64,000 nucleotides of DNA from Xanthomonas nasturtii (lineage in GTDB: Bacteria > Pseudomonadota > Gammaproteobacteria > Xanthomonadales > Xanthomonadaceae). The stretch is from contig NZ_LYMI01000001.1 of assembly GCF_001660815.1 (NCBI RefSeq), positions 124,001 through 188,000 on the forward strand, in the 5' to 3' direction. The translations under genes were made by a program, and so were the position numbers. Below, piece by piece: positions 30,206 to 41,383 of the stretch. The notes beneath the pieces were generated by a model, which searched no databases, was not told the DNA's origin, and saw nothing but the letters and a program-made list of their open reading frames with translations. The first letter of the stretch is position 1. Every line of letters starts with the position of its first letter.

Positions 30206-31428
30206 GCGAGTGCCTCGTGTTCGGAGAGCGGCAGACGGAAACCGACGCGCGCGCCGCTGCCTTCGGCGGGCAGCATCCACAACTCACCCTGCAGGCGTTC
30301 GACGGTGGCATGCGAGAGCGCCAGGCCTACACCCATGCCGTCGTGCTTGCCGCTGTTGAACAAGGTGCCCGGCAACATCGCTTGCGAGGTGTCGAAGCCG
30401 GGGCCGTAGTCGCGTACTTCGCCGCTGAGGTGGTCGTGTTCCACCCGCAGGGTCAGGTCGATCTGCGGCCGCCCGGCGCGTTCGCCGGCATCGGCGGCGT
30501 TGTTGAGCAGCACCATCAGCAGATGGCTGACGCCGGGCTGCAGCATCAGCCGCATCGGCGCATCGTCGTTGCGGCGCAGCTCGATGGTGGGGCGCACCAG
30601 GCGCCATTGTTCGAGGACTTCCTTCACTGCCACTTCGCGGCTCAGGTGGCCGTTGTCGGCAGGCGCGGCCAGGGCCAGCACGCGTTCGTGGCACTGCACC
30701 AGCAGTTCGCGCAGGGTGTCCAGGTCTTCGCGCAATTCGCCTTGCTCGCACTGGTCGGCGATGTCGTCCACCAGCAGGGTCATGGTCGCCAGCGGCGTGT
30801 TCAGTTCGTGCGCGACCGACGCCGCATGCGTGGCCAGCGCCACGATGCCTTCGTTGCGCGCGAAGCGTTCGCGCAGGGTGGATATCTCGCGCTCGCGTTC
30901 GCGCATCGACAACGCCAGCCGGGTGGCAAAGGTGAGCACCACCACCGTGGACAGCAGGAAGTTGGCCGCCATGCCCCACATGTGCAGGCTCAGCGGGTCG
31001 AAGCTGCCGTACGGCAGCGGCAGGCCGAATGCCGCGCTGATCACGTAGCCGGCCACGCACGATGCCGCCACCGCCATCGCCCAGCCCAGCGGCAGGGCCA
31101 GCGCGGCCAGCGCGATCAGCACCAGGAACAACGAACCGAACGGGTTGGCGATGCCGCCGCTCCAGCCCACCATCCAGGTCAGCACCGTCACATCGACCAG
31201 GATGTGGCCGAACTCGGTGGCCGGGCCCACCGCGCCACGGTGGGCCACACGCAGCTGCGCATACAGGTTGAACACCGCCAGTGCGGCCACGCCGGCCCAC
31301 AACGGTTGCTGCGGCAGGTTCAGGCCCATCAGCCCGGTGGCGACCAGGATGGTGGCGGCCTGGCCGGCGGTGGCCAGCCAGCGCAGGCTGCACAGGGTGC
31401 GCAGGAAGGAAGCGTCGGAGGTGTTCAT
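30202..31428 (-). CDS. regB: RegB/PrrB-type sensor histidine kinase
   Basis: About 408 aa with six TM segments (residues 10-175) and a quinone-sensor-like membrane domain. The H-box VAHELNTPLATM (His near 228) is a RegB-type variant of HELGTPLATI. A Cys in ELLVQCHERVL lies 39 residues after the His, where RegB has its redox-active Cys. The ATPase domain has LNNAADAGERAG, DYGPGF and GMGVGLALSHATVERL. A GTG one codon upstream (31431) is an alternative start. It forms an operon with regA through a 4-bp overlap. Confidence 0.9.
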   Translation of the reverse strand: MNTSDASFLRTLCSLRWLATAGQAATILVATGLMGLNLPQQPLWAGVAALAVFNLYAQLRVAHRGAVGPATEFGHILVDVTVLTWMVGWSGGIANPFGSLFLVLIALAALALPLGWAMAVAASCVAGYVISAAFGLPLPYGSFDPLSLHMWGMAANFLLSTVVVLTFATRLALSMREREREISTLRERFARNEGIVALATHAASVAHELNTPLATMTLLVDDIADQCEQGELREDLDTLRELLVQCHERVLALAAPADNGHLSREVAVKEVLEQWRLVRPTIELRRNDDAPMRLMLQPGVSHLLMVLLNNAADAGERAGRPQIDLTLRVEHDHLSGEVRDYGPGFDTSQAMLPGTLFNSGKHDGMGVGLALSHATVERLQGELWMLPAEGSGARVGFRLPLSEHEALA

Positions 31429-31548
31429 CACGGCAATGCTATGCGCTCGGGGAGGTGGTGGCCTGCGACAAACCGTCGCATCGGCCCGGAGGACGGCCGG
31501 TAAGGCGCTTCAGCTGTGAGCGCACGGCGGACAGGCTAAAATACCGCG

Positions 31549-32814
31549 ATGCATGACGCCGTGACCCGCCCAACCGCTCCCGCCGACGCCACCGCCTGGC
31601 CGCGCCGCATCACCCAGGCCGTCAAGGTCGGCAGTGTGATCGTGGGCGGCGGCCATCCGGTCGTCGTGCAATCCATGACCAACACCGACACCGCCGACAT
31701 CGCCGGCAGCGTCAAGCAGGTGGCCGACCTGTGGCGCGCCGGCTCGGAAATGGTACGCCTGACCGTCAACAACGCCGAGTCCGCTGCCGCCATCCCGCGC
31801 ATCGTGGACAAGCTGCGCATGATGGGGATCGAGGTGCCGTTGATCGGCGACTTCCATTACAACGGCCATCAGTTGCTTGCTGCCGAACCGGCCTGCGCCG
31901 AGGCGCTGGCCAAGTACCGCATCAATCCGGGCAATGTCGGCTTTGGCAAGAAGAAGGATCTGCAGTTCGCGCAGCTGATCGAATTCGCCATCAAGTACGA
32001 CAAGCCGGTGCGCATCGGTGCCAACTGGGGTTCGCTGGACCAGTCGCTGGCGGCGCAGCTGATGGACGAAAACTCGCAGCGCGAAACGCCCTGGGATGCC
32101 GGCCGCGTGCTGCGTGAGGCGCTGATCCGCTCTGCGGTGGATTCGGCCGAGCGTGCGGTGGAGCTGGGTCTGGCGCGCGAGCGCATCATTCTGTCGGCCA
32201 AGGTGTCCGGCGTGCAGGAGCTGATCGCGGTATATCGCGACATGGCCAGCCGCTGCGACTTTGCGCTGCATCTGGGCCTGACCGAGGCCGGGATCGGCAG
32301 CAAGGGCATCGTGGCCTCGGCGGCGGCGCTGAGCGTGCTGCTGCAGGAAGGCATCGGCGACACCATCCGCATCTCGCTGACCCCGGAGCCGGGACAGTCG
32401 CGTACCCAGGAAGTGATCGTGGCGCAGGAACTGCTGCAGACCACCGGCCAGCGTGCGTTTACCCCGATGGTCACTGCCTGCCCGGGCTGCGGCCGCACCA
32501 CCTCCGAGTTCTTCCAGGAACTGGCGGGCGTGGTGCAGAACCACGTGCGCGCCAAGATGCCGGAGTGGAAAATCTCCAACCCCGGCGCCGAGAACATGAC
32601 GCTTGCGGTGATGGGCTGCGTGGTCAACGGTCCCGGTGAATCGCGCCACGCCAATATCGGTATCTCGCTGCCGGGCACGGGCGAGGCGCCGTCGGCGCCG
32701 GTGTTCATCGATGGCGAAAAAAGCGTCACCTTGCGCGGCGAAAATATCGCCTATGAATTCATCGATTTGATCGATCAATACGTCGAACGCACCTATGTCC
32801 GCCGCGCCGGCTGA
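31549..32814 (+). CDS. ispG: 4-hydroxy-3-methylbut-2-en-1-yl diphosphate synthase
   Basis: A 421-aa MEP-pathway enzyme that converts MEcPP to HMBPP. The barrel N-terminus has [22 protein letters not shown] and GANWGSLD. The 4Fe-4S Cys residues are in [14 protein letters not shown] and [18 protein letters not shown]. It lacks the plant-type insert. It overlaps the next gene by 20 bp. Confidence 0.96.
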   Translation: MHDAVTRPTAPADATAWPRRITQAVKVGSVIVGGGHPVVVQSMTNTDTADIAGSVKQVADLWRAGSEMVRLTVNNAESAAAIPRIVDKLRMMGIEVPLIGDFHYNGHQLLAAEPACAEALAKYRINPGNVGFGKKKDLQFAQLIEFAIKYDKPVRIGANWGSLDQSLAAQLMDENSQRETPWDAGRVLREALIRSAVDSAERAVELGLARERIILSAKVSGVQELIAVYRDMASRCDFALHLGLTEAGIGSKGIVASAAALSVLLQEGIGDTIRISLTPEPGQSRTQEVIVAQELLQTTGQRAFTPMVTACPGCGRTTSEFFQELAGVVQNHVRAKMPEWKISNPGAENMTLAVMGCVVNGPGESRHANIGISLPGTGEAPSAPVFIDGEKSVTLRGENIAYEFIDLIDQYVERTYVRRAG

Positions 32815-33526
32815 ATCGCGGGCCGGATTCAAGCGGTGGCTGCGCAGCAATGCCTGGCGCATGGCGCTGCTGTTCGCCGGGGTGTTGCTGCCGCTGGGCT
32901 TGTTCGTGGACCTGGCCGATGAAGTCCATGAGCTGGAAAATTTTTATTTCGACGAGCCGCTGCTGTGGAGCATGCGCAGCATTGCCACGCCCGGGCTGGA
33001 CGCGTTTTTCGGGGTGATCTCCAAGCTGGGCTACCAGTACGGCGTGATTCCGGCCGATATCGCCATCGTGCTGGTGCTGCTGGTCTTGCGCCGCTGGCGC
33101 GAGGGCACTTTCGCGGCAGCGGGATTCGCTGGCTCGGCGTTGTTGAACATGGGGGCCAAGCAGGTGTTCCAGCGCGACCGCCCCAGCCTGTGGGAATCCA
33201 TCGCGCCAGAGAGCACCTTCAGCTTTCCCAGTGGTCATGCGATGGGCTCGATGACGCTCGCGGCGGTGGTCATCGCGCTGGCCTGGAACACGCGCTGGCG
33301 CTGGCCGGTGACGATCGCCGCCAGCGTGTTCGCGCTATTGGTGGGCACCTCGCGGATCTATCTGGGGGTGCATTACCCCTCCGACATCCTGGGCGGCTGG
33401 TCGGCCGCGCTGGTATGGGTGGTCGGCCTGTATCTGGTGATGTTTCGCGGTGCCCGGCGGCCGCACTGGCGCAAACCGAGCGCGGCGGTGGCGGAGCAGC
33501 CCGGGCACTTGCCGTTCGCAGATTAA
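32795..33526 (+). CDS. PAP2-family membrane phosphatase
   Basis: A 243-aa, six-TM protein. The three PAP2 motifs are KQVFQRDRP (about 125), [12 protein letters not shown] (about 145) and [16 protein letters not shown] (about 187). Likely substrates are undecaprenyl pyrophosphate or a lipid phosphate. Its start lies inside ispG, and both belong to isoprenoid/lipid-carrier metabolism, which favours UndPP (inference). Its TAA overlaps the stop of the convergent MFS gene. Confidence 0.87.
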   Translation: MSAAPAESRAGFKRWLRSNAWRMALLFAGVLLPLGLFVDLADEVHELENFYFDEPLLWSMRSIATPGLDAFFGVISKLGYQYGVIPADIAIVLVLLVLRRWREGTFAAAGFAGSALLNMGAKQVFQRDRPSLWESIAPESTFSFPSGHAMGSMTLAAVVIALAWNTRWRWPVTIAASVFALLVGTSRIYLGVHYPSDILGGWSAALVWVVGLYLVMFRGARRPHWRKPSAAVAEQPGHLPFAD

Positions 33527-34821
33527 GAGCGGCCGGGAAGCTCCCGTCGCCATAGCCGGGCGCCAACGATGGTTCCGATGGAGGCCAGCAACATCACGTA
33601 ATACGCCGGTCCCATCGGGTGCTGCTTGAGCAACATCACCACCACCAGCGGGGTCAGGCCGCCAAACACGGCGTAGCCCAGGTTGTAGGCGAACGACACG
33701 CCAGACAGGCGGATCACCGCTGGAAACGCTTCGACCATGACACGCGGGATTGCGCCCAGCACACCAAGCGCGGCGCCCAGCAGCGCATACAGCGGGAACA
33801 GCAACTGCGGGTCGCCGGCAAAGCGATAGAACAGCCATGCGCTCGCGCCCAGGAGCACGCTCCCACCCAGCAGCACGCGGCCGTTGCCCCAGCGATCCGA
33901 CAGCGCACCGGCCACCACCGAGCCGATGGCCTGCAGCAGTACCGCCAGCAGATTGGCCTGCAAGGCGACCGCCGCTGGATAGCCATAGGCGCTTTGCAGC
34001 AGGGTAGGCGTCATCAGCGACACCACCAGCACCGCCGCTGCCACAATCCAGGTCAGCCATAACGACAGCGCCAGGCTGCGCGGGTGATCGCGCATCACCA
34101 CCTTGAGCGGCGTCTCGCGCGCCAATGCACGCATCGCCACCATCTCGGCGAACACCGGGGTCTCGTGTAGCCAGCGGCGCAGGTACACCGACAACAGGCC
34201 GAAGATGCCGCCCGCCAGGAACGGCAGACGCCAGGCGTAGTCGGCGATCTCCTGCGGCGTGTACACGCGATTGAGCGCCCCGGCGCTGAGCGAGCCGAGC
34301 AGCACGCCGGCAGCCAGGCCCGCAGTCAGCGTACCGCAGGCCAGGCCTCGGCGCTGCGCGGGGACGTGTTCTGCGACGAAGACCCATGCGCTGGGCACCT
34401 CGCCACCGATCGCGGCGCCTTGCAGCAAGCGCATTGTCAGCAGCAACAACGGTGCGGCCAGGCCAATCTGCGCATAGGTCGGCAGCACACCGATGGCCAG
34501 CGTGGGCAATGCCATCAAGCCGATGCTGAGCGCAAACATGCGCTTGCGGCCGAGCAGATCGCCGAAGTGCGCCATCACGATCCCGCCCAGCGGACGGATC
34601 AGGTAGCCGGCCGCAAAAATGCCGAAGGTCTGCAACTGCCGCGTCCATTCCGGAATGCCGGGAGGAAAGAACAATTCGCCCAGCACCTTCGCGAAAAAGA
34701 TGAAGATGATGAAGTCGTAGAACTCCAGCGCGCCGCCCAGCGCGGCCAAGCCCAGCGTCCTGTAGTCGCGGCGTGTCAGGTGGTTTGCTGCGGCGGTGCC
34801 AAGCGCGTTATGCGTGTTCAT
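33523..34821 (-). CDS. MHS-family MFS transporter (proline/betaine- or organic-acid-type)
   Basis: A 432-aa, 12-TM protein. ALEFYDFIIFIFFA in TM1, FGDLLGRKRMFALSI between TM2 and TM3, and RLLQGAAIGGEVPSAWVFVAEHVP are typical of the metabolite:H+ symporter group. The substrate cannot be told. ATG at 34821 was chosen because AGGA lies nine bases upstream; longer starts have none. The gene converges on the PAP2 gene with a 4-nt overlap. Confidence 0.82.
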   Translation of the reverse strand: MNTHNALGTAAANHLTRRDYRTLGLAALGGALEFYDFIIFIFFAKVLGELFFPPGIPEWTRQLQTFGIFAAGYLIRPLGGIVMAHFGDLLGRKRMFALSIGLMALPTLAIGVLPTYAQIGLAAPLLLLTMRLLQGAAIGGEVPSAWVFVAEHVPAQRRGLACGTLTAGLAAGVLLGSLSAGALNRVYTPQEIADYAWRLPFLAGGIFGLLSVYLRRWLHETPVFAEMVAMRALARETPLKVVMRDHPRSLALSLWLTWIVAAAVLVVSLMTPTLLQSAYGYPAAVALQANLLAVLLQAIGSVVAGALSDRWGNGRVLLGGSVLLGASAWLFYRFAGDPQLLFPLYALLGAALGVLGAIPRVMVEAFPAVIRLSGVSFAYNLGYAVFGGLTPLVVVMLLKQHPMGPAYYVMLLASIGTIVGARLWRRELPGRS

Positions 34822-34995
34822 GCAGCTGCGTCCTGTTGCGGTTGGTGACGCGCCTTGCCAGTCACAGTGTTCGCGGCGTGACATCCAATGCTAGCGCGTC
34901 CTGCGGCCTCGCCCGGTATGCCGATTCTGTATCGCAGCCATGGCTATGCGGGCGTTTCGGTCGTCTGGACATGCCTGCGCGTCTGCGCCGGGGTG

Positions 34996-35904
34996 CTACT
35001 CGCCCGGCTTGGCGCCTTCCACCGGCGCATGCGTGGCGGCGCGGCGCGCCAGCACGGTTTCACGATGGGCGATGTAGACGTTGGCACCGATGATGATGGC
35101 CGCGCCGAGTACGGTGTGGCGTTCGATCGCCTCGCCGAACAGCCACCAACCCAGCAGCGCCACCAGCGGCAGCTGCATGAAGCTGATCGGCTGCAATGCA
35201 GAGACCTCGCCCAGCTTGAGTGCGCGCGTCCAGAACAACTGCCCGGCCGTGCCGAAGATGCCGGTGGCCACCAACCACAGCCAGTCGATGCCCTGCGGCC
35301 AAGTCCACTGGAACAGCGCCGGAATCAGCGACATCGGCACCCAGAACACGTAGGTGTAGAACACCACCGTGTCGGAGTCGTCGCTGCGCGAGAGCTGCTT
35401 GATCTGGATCGCAACGATGGCGCTGATCACCGCCGCCAGCAGCGCAATCAGCAAGCCGGGCGTAAAGGTGGACGAACCCGGCCGCAGGATCACCAGCACG
35501 CCGATAAAGCCCGCCGCCACTGCCAGCCAGCGCCGCATGCGCACCTGCTCGTGCAGCCAGATCACTGCCAGCACGGTGACGAACAGCGGTGTGGCGTAGG
35601 AGAGCGAAATAGCCTGCGACAACGGCAGATGGCCGATCGCCCAGAACCCGCACAGCATCGAGGCCAGACCAATCAGGGTGCGGGCGAAATACTGCGGCAA
35701 TTGCCGGGTGCGCGGCAGCGCCTTGCCGGGCCGCACGATCAAGGGCAGCAACGCCAACAGCCCGAATGCATTACGAAAGAATGCAATTTCGGTCGTGGCA
35801 ATGGTGCTCGATGCCAGGCGAATGGTGATCGCCATCAGGCCGAAGGCGAAGGTACTGGTGAGCATCCACAGCGCGGCACGTCGCGAGACCTGCGCTGCAG
35901 TCAC
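34996..35904 (-). CDS. EamA/DMT-family transporter
   Basis: A 302-aa, ten-TM drug/metabolite transporter with two EamA repeats (about 10-140 and 155-285). Visible: [45 protein letters not shown], and second-repeat [28 protein letters not shown] at 35904 overlaps the murB stop (GTGA), implying coupling. An ATG at about 35865 is less likely. Substrate unknown. Confidence 0.82.
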   Translation of the reverse strand: MTAAQVSRRAALWMLTSTFAFGLMAITIRLASSTIATTEIAFFRNAFGLLALLPLIVRPGKALPRTRQLPQYFARTLIGLASMLCGFWAIGHLPLSQAISLSYATPLFVTVLAVIWLHEQVRMRRWLAVAAGFIGVLVILRPGSSTFTPGLLIALLAAVISAIVAIQIKQLSRSDDSDTVVFYTYVFWVPMSLIPALFQWTWPQGIDWLWLVATGIFGTAGQLFWTRALKLGEVSALQPISFMQLPLVALLGWWLFGEAIERHTVLGAAIIIGANVYIAHRETVLARRAATHAPVEGAKPGE

Positions 35905-36953
35905 CAATGCGCTCCGATGATGCGCGGTTCCGGCTCCAGAATGACCGAATAGCGCTCGCGCACCGACTCGGCGATGCGCCGCGCGAAATCCAGCAACTGC
36001 GCGCCACTGGCGGTGCCGTAATTGACCAGCACCAGCGCATGCTCGGGCGACACGCCGGCATCGCCCTCGCGGCTGCCTTTCCAGCCGCACTGCTCGATCA
36101 GCCAGGCGGCCGACAATTTGCCCTGGCCTGCATGCTCGCCCGGGTACACCGGCAGGTCGGCAAAGCTGGCCTGCAACGCGGCAATCTGCTCGCTCGGCAG
36201 CAGCGGGTTCTTGAAGAAGCTACCCGCATTGCCGAGCACATCCGGGTCGGGCAATTTGCGTCGACGGATATTGATCACTGCCTGCGCCACATCGGCAGAG
36301 CCCGCCAATTCAGCACCCATGCTGGCGAGTTCCTCGCGGATGCCGGCGTAGTCCAGCCGCAGCTCGTGCAGCAATGGCAGATTGAATTCCACCGCCACGA
36401 TCAGATAACGCTCGGGCTGCTGCTTGAACACGCTATCGCGGTAGCCGAACGCGCAAGCGGCCGCATCTAGCCGCACGAACTGCTGGCTGTGGCGATCGAA
36501 GGCTTCCACCACGTGGATGAAGTCGCCCACCTGCGCGCCGTACGCGCCGATGTTCTGGATCGGGCAGGCGCCCACGGTGCCCGGAATCAATGCCAGATTT
36601 TCCAGGCCAGACAAGCCTTGCTGCAGCGAATACAGCACCAGCGCATGCCAGTTCACGCCGGCACCGGCACGCACGATGGCGTGGTCAATACGGTGCGCGA
36701 TGATGGCGGTGTCGCGGTTGTCGAAACACAGCACGCAGCCAGGCGGGTCGCCGGCCAACAACACGTTGCTGCCGCTGCCCAGCACCAGCAGCGGCTGGCC
36801 GGCGATCTCCGGCGCGGCGAGCGCCTGCGGCAGTGCCTCGGGCGTGTGGACGCTGAGCAACCAGCGCGCGGTGGCCTCCACATGGAAGGTATTGAGCGCG
36901 CGCAATGGTGCATGCTCGCTCAGCTGCCAGCCCACCTGCACGGCCTCGCTCAT
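35901..36953 (-). CDS. murB: UDP-N-acetylenolpyruvoylglucosamine reductase
   Basis: A 350-aa type I MurB, FAD-dependent, making UDP-MurNAc. [22 protein letters not shown] (FAD pyrophosphate loop), [27 protein letters not shown] with active-site Tyr/Arg, and AGSFFKNP with the catalytic Ser are present. It overlaps pyrD by ATGA upstream and the EamA gene downstream. Confidence 0.95.
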   Translation of the reverse strand: MSEAVQVGWQLSEHAPLRALNTFHVEATARWLLSVHTPEALPQALAAPEIAGQPLLVLGSGSNVLLAGDPPGCVLCFDNRDTAIIAHRIDHAIVRAGAGVNWHALVLYSLQQGLSGLENLALIPGTVGACPIQNIGAYGAQVGDFIHVVEAFDRHSQQFVRLDAAACAFGYRDSVFKQQPERYLIVAVEFNLPLLHELRLDYAGIREELASMGAELAGSADVAQAVINIRRRKLPDPDVLGNAGSFFKNPLLPSEQIAALQASFADLPVYPGEHAGQGKLSAAWLIEQCGWKGSREGDAGVSPEHALVLVNYGTASGAQLLDFARRIAESVRERYSVILEPEPRIIGAHW

Positions 36954-38005
36954 AACGGCGACACCGCGCCACCGCTCGGCGCTTCGCGGCGGCGCCGGAT
37001 CGCGTCGACGCAGTCGCCGATGAGCTGCGGCCCGCGGTACACCAGGCCGCTATAGCATTGCACCAGGCTCGCACCGGCTGCCATCTTGGCCACCGCATCG
37101 GCGCCGGAGTTGATGCCGCCCACGCCGATCAACGGAATCGATTCCGGCAGGCGCGCGCGCAAGCGTCGCAACACCAGGGTGGATTGCCCCAGCAGCGGCG
37201 CACCGGACAGCCCGCCGGCTTCCGCAGCCAGCGGGTGATTGGCGATCAAGGTGCGCGTCACCGTGGTGTTGGTGGCGATCACGCCATCCACCGCCACATC
37301 GGCCAACACACGTGCAGCGGCATCGATGTCGCGGTCGTTGAGGTCCGGCGCCACCTTCACCAGCATCGGCACGCGCTTGCCGTGTTGCGCACCCAGCGCT
37401 TCCTGGGTTTCACGCAAGTCGGAAATCAGGCGGCGCAGCGATTGTTCTTCCTGCAATTCGCGCAAGCCGGCGGTGTTGGGCGAGGAAATATTGACCGTGA
37501 TGTAGTCGGCCAGCGGATACACGCGCTCCATGCAATAGCGGTAATCGCTGGTCGCGTCGTCGTTGGGCGTGTCCTTGTTCTTGCCGATGTTGATGCCGAG
37601 CAGGCCGCCACGGCGGCGCGCGCGCTGCACGTTGGCCACCAGCGCATCCACGCCCAGGTTATTGAAACCCATGCGGTTGATCACCGCCTGATATTCGGGC
37701 AGCCGGAACATGCGCGGCTTCGGGTTGCCCTCCTGCGCACGCGGCGTCACCGTGCCGATCTCGACAAAGCCGAAGCCCAGCGCAAGCAACGCATCGATGT
37801 GCTCGCCATTCTTGTCCAGCCCGGCACCAAGCCCGACCGGATTCGGAAACATCAACCCGAAGGCCGGCGTGGGCAGCGGTACCGGGCGCTTGGCCAGCAG
37901 CGCCGTGGTGCCGGTCCGGTAGGCGGTGTCGATGGAGCGCAAGGCCAGCGCGTGGGCACGCTCGGCATCGAGAGAAAACAGGAAGGGGCGGGCAAGCGAA
38001 TACAT
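36950..38005 (-). CDS. pyrD: Dihydroorotate dehydrogenase (quinone), class 2
   Basis: A 351-aa membrane-associated enzyme of pyrimidine synthesis. The N-terminal amphipathic helix [16 protein letters not shown] marks the quinone-linked class 2. [38 protein letters not shown] with the catalytic Ser, VIATNTT, and [14 protein letters not shown] follow. A longer upstream frame exists, but ATG at 38005 gives the family N-terminus. Five bases separate it from the methyltransferase stop. Confidence 0.95.
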   Translation of the reverse strand: MYSLARPFLFSLDAERAHALALRSIDTAYRTGTTALLAKRPVPLPTPAFGLMFPNPVGLGAGLDKNGEHIDALLALGFGFVEIGTVTPRAQEGNPKPRMFRLPEYQAVINRMGFNNLGVDALVANVQRARRRGGLLGINIGKNKDTPNDDATSDYRYCMERVYPLADYITVNISSPNTAGLRELQEEQSLRRLISDLRETQEALGAQHGKRVPMLVKVAPDLNDRDIDAAARVLADVAVDGVIATNTTVTRTLIANHPLAAEAGGLSGAPLLGQSTLVLRRLRARLPESIPLIGVGGINSGADAVAKMAAGASLVQCYSGLVYRGPQLIGDCVDAIRRRREAPSGGAVSPL

Positions 38006-38010
38006 GCGGG

Positions 38011-38778
38011 TCAGTTCAATCTCCCGGCGAAAACGCGGGTTTGGTAGTGGAAGTCGATCAGCCCATCGTGCGCGTAGGCATCGAACAGCGTGCGCAGCGC
38101 GGCGAGCATCGGGGCATGACGTGGGTCGTGCGCAAGCGGGGCATACGAAGACGACAGCAGGCGGCCGCGCAAGCCATCGAAGTCCAGCCGCTGCACATTC
38201 GGGAAACGCGCCATTGCGCGGAAACCTTCGCCGAACCACGCCTGCATGGTGGCATCGTCCTGGTAACGCTCGGCCACTGCCGAGTAGTCGGTGCCGTAAT
38301 CCAGCAACACCTGCTCGTAGCCGCGCAGGAACGCGGTACTGTCCAGCTCGCGCGAGTTCCAGTACACCAGCGCCAGCCCACCGGGCTGCAGGATGCGCGC
38401 CCATTCGTCGCGCACGGCCTGCATGTCGAACCAGTGGAAGGCCTGCGCAGCAGACACCACGCCTACGCTGGCATCGGCCAGCCCGGTGGCTTCGGCGGTG
38501 CCGTCGATTGCCTGGAACTTGGGGAATTCCGCCAGCCATTGCAGCGCTGCTTCGCGCATGGCCGGGTTGGGCTCCACCGCGGTGACCGCATAACCGGCTT
38601 CCAGAAACAGACGGCTGGAAATGCCGGTGCCGGCGCCGATATCGGCCACCGCTGTCGCCGGTGTCACACCCAGTTCTTCATGCAGCCAGCGCAGCAATTG
38701 CGGCGGATAACTTGGCCGGTAGCGCACATAGGCCGCCACACGGTCGTTGAAACGCTGGGCCGAGGAGGGCGCGGCCAT
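38011..38778 (-). CDS. Class I SAM-dependent methyltransferase (Methyltransf_11 type)
   Basis: A 255-aa protein with the SAM-binding motif [15 protein letters not shown] at about residues 43-57, VTAVEPNP, and AQAFHWFD. The N-terminal [16 protein letters not shown] is a common start in this group of uncharacterised methyltransferases. Substrate unknown. It begins 2 bp after the upstream membrane protein gene and precedes pyrD. Confidence 0.85.
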   Translation of the reverse strand: MAAPSSAQRFNDRVAAYVRYRPSYPPQLLRWLHEELGVTPATAVADIGAGTGISSRLFLEAGYAVTAVEPNPAMREAALQWLAEFPKFQAIDGTAEATGLADASVGVVSAAQAFHWFDMQAVRDEWARILQPGGLALVYWNSRELDSTAFLRGYEQVLLDYGTDYSAVAERYQDDATMQAWFGEGFRAMARFPNVQRLDFDGLRGRLLSSSYAPLAHDPRHAPMLAALRTLFDAYAHDGLIDFHYQTRVFAGRLN

Positions 38779-38780
38779 GC

Positions 38781-39065
38781 TCAACTGTTTGCGGCCGCCA
38801 GCCACGCCATGCCGCCGAAGAACAGGATGAAAACCGCAACGCCCAGCACCCACAGCGCCACGGCCAGCCAGCCCAGGATCAGGCCGCCAATTGCCAGGCC
38901 GTCGCCGTCCAGCCCCTGCGGATTGCGCCGGATTTCCGCGCGCGCCAGATGGCCGGTGATGATGGCGCAGATGCTGCCCAGGAAGGGGATCAGCGTCCAG
39001 CCGAGAATGCCTGCGACCAGGCTGACGATCGCCATGGCGCTGGTCTGTCGAACGACAACGTTCAT
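38781..39065 (-). CDS. Small DUF4190-type membrane protein
   Basis: A 94-aa protein with two TM hairpins (IVSLVAGILGWTLIPFLGSI and LAIGGLILGWLAVALWVLGV), joined by the DUF4190 signature GHLARAEIRRNP. AAGGAG lies six bases before this ATG; an adjacent ATG at 39068 is too close. It is the first gene of a leftward string ending at the EamA gene. Confidence 0.8.
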   Translation of the reverse strand: MNVVVRQTSAMAIVSLVAGILGWTLIPFLGSICAIITGHLARAEIRRNPQGLDGDGLAIGGLILGWLAVALWVLGVAVFILFFGGMAWLAAANS

Positions 39066-39638
39066 CATGAACTCCTTGAAAGGCCGGCAGCCGGCGGCTG
39101 GCGTTGCCCGATTATCCCAGAGCCGCCGGGCAAAAGGCGTGCCGTTTGCGGCGAAACGCAGTTGGGTGGGCGTGCTGAGTCGAATTTGACGGGTTGAACA
39201 GGCCGATCTGGTCGTTTTGGTGCTGTTACCGACCGGCGACGTGGCGCGGCTGCGCCGGGTGGGGCAGGCCATGCGGTTCGCGCTTACGACGCTGCCATTG
39301 GTAGGTCGGCCAGCTGCTGCTGCTATCAGAGCTGATGGCGGTGGCCGGGGACGGCTTCGTGCAGGGATAGGCTCTGGGCTTCATGCCGTCCTGCATCAGC
39401 AGACCCAGCCAGTCCCTGTCAGCCTGGTGCATCCCCAGCACGGCTGCACGGCAGAACAGGCGCGCCGATGACTGCCAGGCGCGGCTTACAGCCTTCGCCT
39501 GGCCAGCGAAACGAAGCGAACAATCGTCGCGGCTGTGAGCAGCGCGATCAGCCCTGCAATGTCCGCATGGCAGGTGCGCCCCGGGCACCGACCGCGTCCG
39601 CCTGACGGCGGCGCGGTGCGCTTGCTAGCCGCTTCCGA
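39066..39638. other. Intergenic stretch without a supported gene
   Basis: About 570 bp. Open frames on both strands have the composition of untranslated GC-rich DNA and overlap each other. It may be an old intergenic repeat, but no second copy is visible in the window. Confidence 0.45.
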
Positions 39639-41171
39639 TCAAAGATCGAACTTGATGCCCTGCGCCAGCGGCAGCGAATCGGAGTAGTTGATGGTGTTGG
39701 TCTGACGACGCATATACACCTTCCAGGCATCCGAGCCGGACTCGCGGCCGCCGCCGGTTTCCTTCTCGCCACCGAACGCGCCACCGATTTCCGCACCCGA
39801 GGTGCCGATGTTGACGTTGGCGATGCCGCAATCGCTGCCGGCCGCCGACAGGAACTTCTCTGCCGCCTTCAGGTTCTGGGTGAAGATCGACGACGACAGG
39901 CCTTGCGGCACGCCGTTCTGCAGCTCGATCGCTTCGTCCAGCGTGCTGTACTGCATCACGTACAGGATCGGTGCGAAGGTTTCGTGCTGCACCACTGCAT
40001 CGCTGTTCTGCAGCCCCGTGACAATCGCCGGCAGCACGAAATTGCCCGGGCGATCGATCGCGGTGCCGCCCACTTCGACCGTGCCGCCGGCCGCCTTGGC
40101 CTTGGCGATCGAGTCGAGGAACTGTTGGACCGCGCCCTGGCTGTTGAGCGGACCCATCAGGTTTGCCGGGTCGGTGGGGTCGCCGATCTTGCTGTCGAGC
40201 TGCTTGTACGCCTTGACCAGCGTCGCCAGCACATTCTCATAGATGGAGTCGTGCACGATCAGGCGGCGCGTGGTGGTGCAGCGCTGCCCGGCAGTGCCGA
40301 CGGCGCCGAACACGATGCCGGGGATGGCCAGCTTCAGGTCTGCGGTTTCGTCCAGGATGATGGCGTTGTTGCCGCCCAGTTCCAGCAGGCAACGGCCCAG
40401 GCGATGCGCGACCTTCTCGGCGACCACGCGGCCGATCTGGGTCGAACCGGTAAAGCTGATCAGCGGCACGCGGCCGTCTTCGACCAGCTTCTCCGACAGG
40501 GAAGTGCCGGCATCGTTGATCAGGAAGAAGATGTCCGGGAAGCCGGCGTCCTTCAATGCCGCATTGCAGATCTTCATCGTCGCAATCGCGGTCAGCGGCG
40601 TTTTGTTGGACGGCTTCCAGATGCAGATATCGCCGCAAATCGCCGCCAAAAACGCATTCCACGCCCACACCGCCACCGGGAAGTTGAACGCGCTGATGAT
40701 GCCCACCAGCCCCAGCGGCTGGTACTGCTCATACATGCGGTGGCCCGGACGCTCCGAGTGCATGGTGTAGCCGTAGAGCATGCGGCTCTGCCCGACCGCG
40801 AAGTCCGCGATGTCGATCATCTCCTGCACTTCGCCATCGCCTTCGGGCTTGCTCTTGCCCATTTCCAGCGCCACCAGCGAACCGAGCGCATCCTTGTGCG
40901 CACGCAGCGCCTCGCCGCACAGGCGCACCGCCTCACCGCGACGCGGAGCAGGCGTGGTCCGCCATACCTTGAAGGCGGCCTGCGCGCGCTGGATGATCAG
41001 CTCGTAATCTTCCGGCGTGGTGGCCTGCACATCGGCGATCACCGCATTGGTGGTCGGATTGAGCGGCTGCAGCACTCCGGCGCCGGTGGCCTGCGACCAG
41101 GTCGCCTCGCCAAGATAGGTGCCGGAATTGGACGCAGCGAGGTCGAGCGCCTTGAGCAGGTCAGCGGACAT
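39639..41171 (-). CDS. ALDH7-family aldehyde dehydrogenase (aminoadipate-semialdehyde/P6C type)
   Basis: A 510-aa NAD(P)-dependent dehydrogenase. [30 protein letters not shown], catalytic Glu in [10 protein letters not shown], and catalytic Cys in [13 protein letters not shown] identify the antiquitin (ALDH7) group, which oxidises L-2-aminoadipate 6-semialdehyde in lysine breakdown or betaine aldehyde. The C-terminus [18 protein letters not shown] is also typical. AGGAG precedes ATG at 41171. It stands alone. Confidence 0.9.
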   Translation of the reverse strand: MSADLLKALDLAASNSGTYLGEATWSQATGAGVLQPLNPTTNAVIADVQATTPEDYELIIQRAQAAFKVWRTTPAPRRGEAVRLCGEALRAHKDALGSLVALEMGKSKPEGDGEVQEMIDIADFAVGQSRMLYGYTMHSERPGHRMYEQYQPLGLVGIISAFNFPVAVWAWNAFLAAICGDICIWKPSNKTPLTAIATMKICNAALKDAGFPDIFFLINDAGTSLSEKLVEDGRVPLISFTGSTQIGRVVAEKVAHRLGRCLLELGGNNAIILDETADLKLAIPGIVFGAVGTAGQRCTTTRRLIVHDSIYENVLATLVKAYKQLDSKIGDPTDPANLMGPLNSQGAVQQFLDSIAKAKAAGGTVEVGGTAIDRPGNFVLPAIVTGLQNSDAVVQHETFAPILYVMQYSTLDEAIELQNGVPQGLSSSIFTQNLKAAEKFLSAAGSDCGIANVNIGTSGAEIGGAFGGEKETGGGRESGSDAWKVYMRRQTNTINYSDSLPLAQGIKFDL

Positions 41172-41306
41172 GGGATCTCCTGGAAGCAGTGGCGGTCGCA
41201 CGGCGGCAAAGCCAGCCCACGACACGGGTAGCCGGCGATTTTAGCAGGCTCCGCCGACCACCTGCCGGCTTGGCAATCGCAACGATCGTGCGACAATGCC
41301 GCCCTT

Positions 41307-41383
41307 GGCCCCGTAGCTCAGCTGGATAGAGCGTCCCCCTCCTAAGGGGAAGGTCGCCCGTTCGAATCGGGCCGGGGTCACCA
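41307..41383 (+). tRNA. tRNA-Arg (anticodon CCT)
   Basis: Full cloverleaf: acceptor GGCCCCG/CGGGGTC, anticodon loop CTCCTAA giving anticodon CCT, T-loop TTCGAAT, encoded CCA end. It reads the rare codon AGG. tRNA 3' ends are common integration sites, and the DNA after this one is accessory in character. Confidence 0.96.

Noticed and set aside
39226..39588. Minus-strand frame of 120 codons between the DUF4190 gene and the ALDH7 gene
   Set aside because: No domain, overlapping frames in several phases, and composition like intergenic DNA; not enough to call a gene.
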